Assembly (NCBI GenBank): GCA_041742235.1
Contig: JBGSJA010000096.1
Coordinates: 1-10,675 of the forward strand
Origin: BOKV01 sp041742235
Lineage (GTDB): Bacteria; Pseudomonadota; Alphaproteobacteria; Rhizobiales; Rhizobiaceae
Direction: 5' to 3'
Length of the DNA: 10,675 nucleotides
The translations under genes were made by a program, and so were the position numbers. Positions 7,852 through 10,675 of this stretch are shown piece by piece. The stretch's first letter is position 1, and each line of letters opens with the position of its first letter. The notes under the pieces are model-generated. The model saw only the letters and a list, made by a program, of their open reading frames with translations. It was not told where the DNA came from and did no database searches.

Positions 7852-8004
7852 GTGCGCCCTTTCGGCTGGATGTCGGCCAATGATAGGCAACGCGGCCAAG
7901 TGGGCAAGCGGCGTTTGCGCAATGCAGCCCCGAACATTGTAAAACAGCGGTCGCTCCGCTATCTCCCCCATGTCTGAAAACCCGTCAATCGATCGGCATC
8001 CGTG
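7852..8004. promoter_or_regulatory. Divergent promoter region between the antiporter and pmbA
   Basis: These 153 bases separate the two divergent starts if the antiporter begins at TTG 7851. On the + strand, TTGCGC (7915-7920) and TGTAAA (7938-7943) are 17 bases apart and could serve pmbA, leaving a leader of about 55 bases. On the - strand, TACAAT (7941-7936) overlaps the same spot and is a good -10, but the -35 position is poor. TTGACG (7988-7983) is a good -35 with only a weak -10 after it. Some promoter pair must exist here, since the genes diverge; the exact elements are guesses. No clear operator palindrome was seen. Confidence 0.35.
7857..7862 (-). promoter_or_regulatory. Ribosome binding site supporting the TTG 7851 start of the antiporter
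   Basis: On the - strand AAAGGG lies 5 bases before TTG 7851, whose product begins LAELPQIYTEG and enters the first membrane helix about ten residues later, as is usual for the family. The upstream ATG at 7971 has no purine-rich site in the 18 bases before it. Confidence 0.5.
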
Positions 8005-9348
8005 ATGAACGCTCCCATAAACCTAGGCAGGCTCGAACAGAACGCGGCCGCGCTCGTTGATGCGGCGCTGAGGGCGGGCGCCGATTCATGCGATGTCGTG
8101 GTTTCTCGGGGCCAGTCGCTCGGCATCGGCGTTCGTGAGGGCAAGGTCGAAAACACCAGCCGATCAGAATCCGACGACTTTTCGCTGCGGGTCTTTGTCG
8201 GCAAGCGCGTTGCCAGCGTCAATGCCAACGATATCAAGGATTTGGAGAATTTGGCGCAGCGTGCCGTCGCGATGGCAAGGGTGTCGCCGGAGGACCCGTA
8301 CCAAGGCCTTGCTCCGGCGGAGCGGCTTGCGGCGTCCGTGCCCGACCTCGATCTCTTCGACAGCCGCATACCGGACGCAGCCGAACTCACTGCCCGCGCA
8401 CTGGAGTGCGAGGCGGCGGGCCTGTCGGTGCCCGGCGTCAGCAAGTCGATGGGCGCAAGCGCCGGTTGGGGCTTATCCGGTTTCGTCCTGGCGACTTCTA
8501 CCGGCTTTTCCGGCCATTATTCGGTTTCGAGGTTCTCCGCATCGGCCGCGATGGTCGCAGGCGAGGGAACCCAAATGGAGCGCGACTACGACTACCATTC
8601 CGTCACCCACGGCTCGGACCTGATGAACAGCGCGGCGATCGGCAAAAGCGCAGGCGAGCGCGCGGTCAAACGGCGCAATCCGCGCCAGGTTTCCAGCGCC
8701 GCCGTTCCGGTGATCTTCGACCGGCGCATTTCGGCCGGTTTGCTTGGCTCGCTGTGCGGGGCGATCAATGGGGCGTCCGTTGCGCGCAAGACCTCTTTCC
8801 TGCGCGACAAGATGGGCCAGATGGTCGCCAGTCCGGCCATCACGATTACCGATGATCCACTGCGCCGCCGCGGCCTCGGCTCGCGCCCGATGGACGGGGA
8901 GGGAATGCCGACTGCCCCGCTGACGCTGGTGGACAAGGGCGTGTTGCAGCATTGGCTGCTCGACTGGGCGGCGGCGCGCGAACTTGGCCTTGAGAGCAAC
9001 GCCCGCGCCACGCGCGGCGGATCGGGCACCTCCCCCTCCACCACCAACTGCCATATCGAGCCGGGGCAGGCGAGCCTTGAAGAACTCATAGGTTCGGTGA
9101 AGAACGGGCTCTACCTGACAGAAACCATCGGCCATGGCGTCAACATGGTCACCGGCGACTATTCCAAGGGGGCGTCGGGCTTTTGGATCGAGAATGGCGA
9201 AATCACCTGGCCGGTCGCGGAAATCACCATCGCGGGGAACCTGAAGGACATGTTCGCCTCGATGGTGCCGGCGAGCGATCTCCAGTTCCGCTATGCTACG
9301 AACGCGCCGACGATGCTCGTGGAAGGCATGACGGTTGGCGGAAAATAG
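8005..9348 (+). CDS. pmbA: TldD/PmbA family protein, PmbA (TldE)-like
   Basis: PmbA/TldE and TldD form a cytoplasmic metalloprotease that in E. coli trims the microcin B17 precursor and degrades the antitoxin CcdA; TldD holds the zinc in an HEXXXH motif and PmbA does not. This 447-residue protein has the family N-terminal domain with SRGQSLGIGVREGKVE-type sequence near 32-47. Its C-terminal half includes the ETIGHGVNMVTGDYSKGASG segment (373-392) and the ending VEGMTVGGK. No HEXXXH is present; the equivalent stretch after VPVIFDR (about 234-240) reads through GLLGSLCGA. It is therefore the PmbA-type, zinc-less member. No tldD lies in the window, although tldD and pmbA are often unlinked. The start is ATG 8005; GTG 8002 directly before it is also open, and neither has a convincing ribosome binding site. 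The downstream cysQ-like gene begins inside its last codons. The native substrate in this organism is unknown. Confidence 0.92.
   Translation: MNAPINLGRLEQNAAALVDAALRAGADSCDVVVSRGQSLGIGVREGKVENTSRSESDDFSLRVFVGKRVASVNANDIKDLENLAQRAVAMARVSPEDPYQGLAPAERLAASVPDLDLFDSRIPDAAELTARALECEAAGLSVPGVSKSMGASAGWGLSGFVLATSTGFSGHYSVSRFSASAAMVAGEGTQMERDYDYHSVTHGSDLMNSAAIGKSAGERAVKRRNPRQVSSAAVPVIFDRRISAGLLGSLCGAINGASVARKTSFLRDKMGQMVASPAITITDDPLRRRGLGSRPMDGEGMPTAPLTLVDKGVLQHWLLDWAAARELGLESNARATRGGSGTSPSTTNCHIEPGQASLEELIGSVKNGLYLTETIGHGVNMVTGDYSKGASGFWIENGEITWPVAEITIAGNLKDMFASMVPASDLQFRYATNAPTMLVEGMTVGGK
9321..9326 (+). promoter_or_regulatory. Ribosome binding site for the TTG start of the cysQ-like gene
   Basis: GGAAGG lies 8 bases before TTG 9335, within the pmbA coding sequence. 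The next in-frame ATG, at 9422, would remove about 29 residues including the start of the fold, so this site decides in favour of TTG. Confidence 0.5.
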
Positions 9349-10144
9349 GCACGAAGCCCGCGCTGCCGCGGGCGATCTTGAACTGTTGCGCGACACGGCG
9401 ATCGAGGGCGGCATCATCGCGATGCGCTACTTCCGGGCCGAAAACGCAGTCTGGATGAAGCAGGGCAATTCCCCGGTTTCGCAGGCCGATGTCGAGGTCG
9501 ACAATTTTCTTCGCGAAACTCTGCTCAAGGCCCGCCCCCGCTATGGCTGGCTGTCGGAGGAAACGGCCGACGATCCGGCGAGGCTGGAGCGCGAATTCGT
9601 TTTCGTGGTGGATCCGATCGACGGCACGCGGGGGTTCCTTGAAGGCAATCCGCATTGGTGCCTCTGCCTGTCTGTGGTCAGGGAGGGCCGCCCGGTTGCT
9701 GCGGTGGTGCATTGCCCGGCGCTGGGGCGCACATTTTGCGCCGAGGCCGGAAGGGGGGCGACGCTCAACGGCCTTGCCATCGCCGTGCATGAAAGCGCGG
9801 AAATCGTGCGCCTTACCGGCTCGCGGCGACTGAACGAGGACCTCGCGCGGCTCTACCCGGGCAGGTTTACCATACTGCCCTACGTGCCCTCGCTTGCATA
9901 CCGCCTGGTTCTGGTCGCGACCGGCGAGATCGATGGCGCGTTCGCGCGCGGTGGCTCGCATGACTGGGATCTGGCGGCGGCCGAACTGATTTTGGAAGAG
10001 GCGGGTGGCACGATGACCACCGCGAACGGGGAAAACCTCGTCTACAACGGGCATCACAGCCGCAACCCGGCGCTGGTCGCGGCAGGGCCCGGACGCCATG
10101 CCGCCCTGATGCGCCTTGCGAAATCGGGCGGCTTCCTGCATTAG
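9335..10144 (+). CDS. cysQ: 3'(2'),5'-bisphosphate nucleotidase CysQ-like, inositol monophosphatase family
   Basis: This is a predicted Mg2+-dependent, Li+-sensitive type phosphatase. CysQ removes a phosphate from 3'-phosphoadenosine 5'-phosphate, the by-product of sulfate assimilation and of carrier-protein phosphopantetheinylation. The 269-residue product has the three family metal sites: the acidic pair in WLSEET (Glu75-Glu76), DPIDGT (93-98), and the C-terminal HDWDLAAAE with Asp212 followed by EEAGG. The layout and length fit CysQ and inositol monophosphatases alike. Rhizobial proteins at this locus are usually called CysQ, but inositol-phosphate or histidinol-phosphate activity cannot be excluded from sequence. 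The TTG start overlaps the end of pmbA by 14 bases and has GGAAGG 8 bases upstream, so translation is probably coupled to pmbA. A hairpin and T-run follow directly after its stop. The family is certain; the substrate is moderately sure. Confidence 0.88.
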   Translation: MAENRHEARAAAGDLELLRDTAIEGGIIAMRYFRAENAVWMKQGNSPVSQADVEVDNFLRETLLKARPRYGWLSEETADDPARLEREFVFVVDPIDGTRGFLEGNPHWCLCLSVVREGRPVAAVVHCPALGRTFCAEAGRGATLNGLAIAVHESAEIVRLTGSRRLNEDLARLYPGRFTILPYVPSLAYRLVLVATGEIDGAFARGGSHDWDLAAAELILEEAGGTMTTANGENLVYNGHHSRNPALVAAGPGRHAALMRLAKSGGFLH

Positions 10145-10172
10145 GGGCGGCGTCGCTGGCAGGCCGCCTTTT
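10145..10172 (+). terminator. Possible rho-independent terminator after the cysQ-like gene
   Basis: GGCGGC (10146-10151) can pair with GCCGCC (10163-10168), a six-base all-GC stem extended by one G-U pair, with an 11-base loop. TTTT (10169-10172) follows. It begins at the base after the stop codon. The stem is short and the T-run brief, so termination may be partial. The T-run overlaps the -35 of the promoter proposed for the next gene. Confidence 0.45.
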
Positions 10173-10198
10173 ACGCGGGCGCCGGTCATTGTTACAAT
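10170..10198 (+). promoter_or_regulatory. Probable sigma-70-type promoter of the DUF4170/DUF374 unit
   Basis: TTTACG (10170-10175) and TACAAT (10193-10198) are separated by 17 bases, matching four of six and five of six consensus positions. This is the best promoter-like pair in the window. Transcription would begin near 10205, giving a leader of only about 15 bases with GGAG at 10207-10210. An eight-base palindrome, GACCGGTC (10210-10217), overlaps the leader; its meaning is unknown. Confidence 0.45.
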
Positions 10199-10219
10199 GA
10201 ATATCCGGAGACCGGTCAA

Positions 10220-10474
10220 ATGGACGACCAGAAAGGCAAAGGGGCGCAGCAATTGCTGCACCTCGTGTTCGGGGGCGAACTGGAAGACCCGCAGACCGTG
10301 AGCTTTCGCGATCTCGACAGGCTCGACATCGTGGGAATCTTCCCCGACTATGCGACCGCGCACCGCGCCTGGAAGGCGAAGGCGCAGCAGACGGTGGACA
10401 ATGCGCACATGCGCTATTTCATCGTCCACATGCACCGTCTTCTCGATCCGGATGGCGATGGCAAGTTTGGCTGA
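10220..10474 (+). CDS. DUF4170 domain-containing small protein
   Basis: This is an 84-residue soluble protein of a family common in Alphaproteobacteria and without an assigned function. The core matches the family as I recall it: a first strand with LLHLVFGGEL (12-21), the DIVGIFPDYATAHRAWKAKAQ stretch (36-56) that reads as a strand plus helix, and the closing AHMRYFIVHMHRLLDPD segment (62-78). There is no signal peptide or membrane helix. It starts at ATG 10220 with GGAG 9 bases upstream and directly follows a promoter-like sequence. The next gene starts 15 bases after its stop. In rhizobial genomes it commonly sits between a cysQ-like gene and lipid A/Kdo genes, so a link to envelope lipid synthesis is conceivable, but that rests on position alone. 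Confidence 0.88.
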   Translation: MDDQKGKGAQQLLHLVFGGELEDPQTVSFRDLDRLDIVGIFPDYATAHRAWKAKAQQTVDNAHMRYFIVHMHRLLDPDGDGKFG

Positions 10475-10489
10475 TCGCAACCCGCAGCC

Positions 10490-10675
10490 ATGACGCAAAC
10501 CCTGCCCCGAAAGAAGCGGAAGCGGGTTCGCACGCCGCAATGGGTGCGCCGGCCCGGACGTTTGCTGTCCGGCAGCCGCTGGTTCGCGCCCTTCGCCGCG
10601 TTCCTGGCTGTCCAATATCTGAAGCTGACATTCCACACCAACAAATGGGTCGTGGAACCGGCCGACGCGCTGGAC
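10490..10675 (+). CDS. Lysophospholipid acyltransferase-like protein (DUF374), N-terminal part
   Basis: The reading frame from ATG 10490 stays open for 62 codons to the window edge, so the gene is partial at its 3' end. The visible part has a strongly basic start (residues 7-24, rich in Lys and Arg), then a hydrophobic stretch at 31-47 that could anchor in the membrane. It continues into LKLTFHTNKWVVEPAD, which fits the N-terminal region of DUF374 proteins where an aromatic/Trp motif precedes the acyltransferase domain. The catalytic HX4D motif of the superfamily would lie beyond the window. DUF374 includes LpxJ, a secondary lipid A acyltransferase of Campylobacter and Helicobacter. In rhizobia the gene normally precedes the Kdo transferase gene, so a role in lipid A or phospholipid acylation is likely. 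It follows the DUF4170 gene by 15 bases, with no strong ribosome binding site. The family call rests on a short stretch plus gene order. Confidence 0.72.
   Translation, partial: MTQTLPRKKRKRVRTPQWVRRPGRLLSGSRWFAPFAAFLAVQYLKLTFHTNKWVVEPADALD

Noticed and set aside
9296..10636. A 446-codon open frame on the - strand across the cysQ-like, DUF4170 and DUF374 genes
   Set aside because: It runs antisense through three recognised genes and an intergenic region; the product is Arg/His/Ala-rich without motifs.

Overview
The window is chromosomal core-type DNA from an alphaproteobacterium, most likely of the Hyphomicrobiales (Rhizobiales), perhaps the Mesorhizobium/Phyllobacteriaceae group. This rests on the high G+C content, the protein sequences as recognised by eye, frequent TTG starts, and a familiar rhizobial gene order at the right end: PmbA-like protein, CysQ-like phosphatase, DUF4170 protein, DUF374 acyltransferase. 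No search was run, so the taxon is inferred. Genes are tightly packed. There is no stretch over 300 bases without a gene, and I see no tRNA, rRNA, insertion sequence, CRISPR array or prophage.

Left block, + strand (1-4189). The 16S rRNA guanine-N2 methyltransferase gene rsmD is followed, after a 118-base gap, by two exported M16 peptidase-family proteins overlapping at ATGA, then a patatin-like phospholipase. The first M16 protein keeps the HXXEH zinc site. The second has lost it (N, S and T at the aligned positions) but keeps the glycine-rich loop and the R/Y region. This is the pattern of a catalytic plus non-catalytic heterodimer in the periplasm.

Middle block, - strand (7851-4186). Read in its own direction it is a CPA2-type K+/H+ antiporter with an RCK/TrkA-N domain (KefB/KefC-like), a small VOC (glyoxalase-fold) protein overlapping it at ATGA, and a MATE efflux transporter 7 bases further on. 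It meets the left block tail to tail: the two stop codons share the palindrome CTAG, with no room for a terminator. The three genes look like one transcription unit that could deal with toxic electrophiles or small molecules; that theme is inference.

Right block, + strand (8005-10675). This starts divergently from the antiporter across about 150 bases. It contains a PmbA/TldE-like protein lacking the TldD zinc motif, then a 3'(2'),5'-bisphosphate nucleotidase/inositol monophosphatase-family gene whose TTG start lies inside the end of pmbA. A small hairpin with a T-run and a good promoter-like sequence come next. A second unit then begins: a DUF4170 protein and the first 62 codons of a DUF374 lysophospholipid acyltransferase-like protein that runs off the window. 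In rhizobia this second unit normally continues into Kdo transferase and lipid A genes.

I found no clearly new biological system. The points most worth a second look are the inactive/active M16 pair, the antiporter-VOC-MATE unit, several TTG starts supported by ribosome binding sites, and the terminator-promoter junction before the lipid A-type genes.
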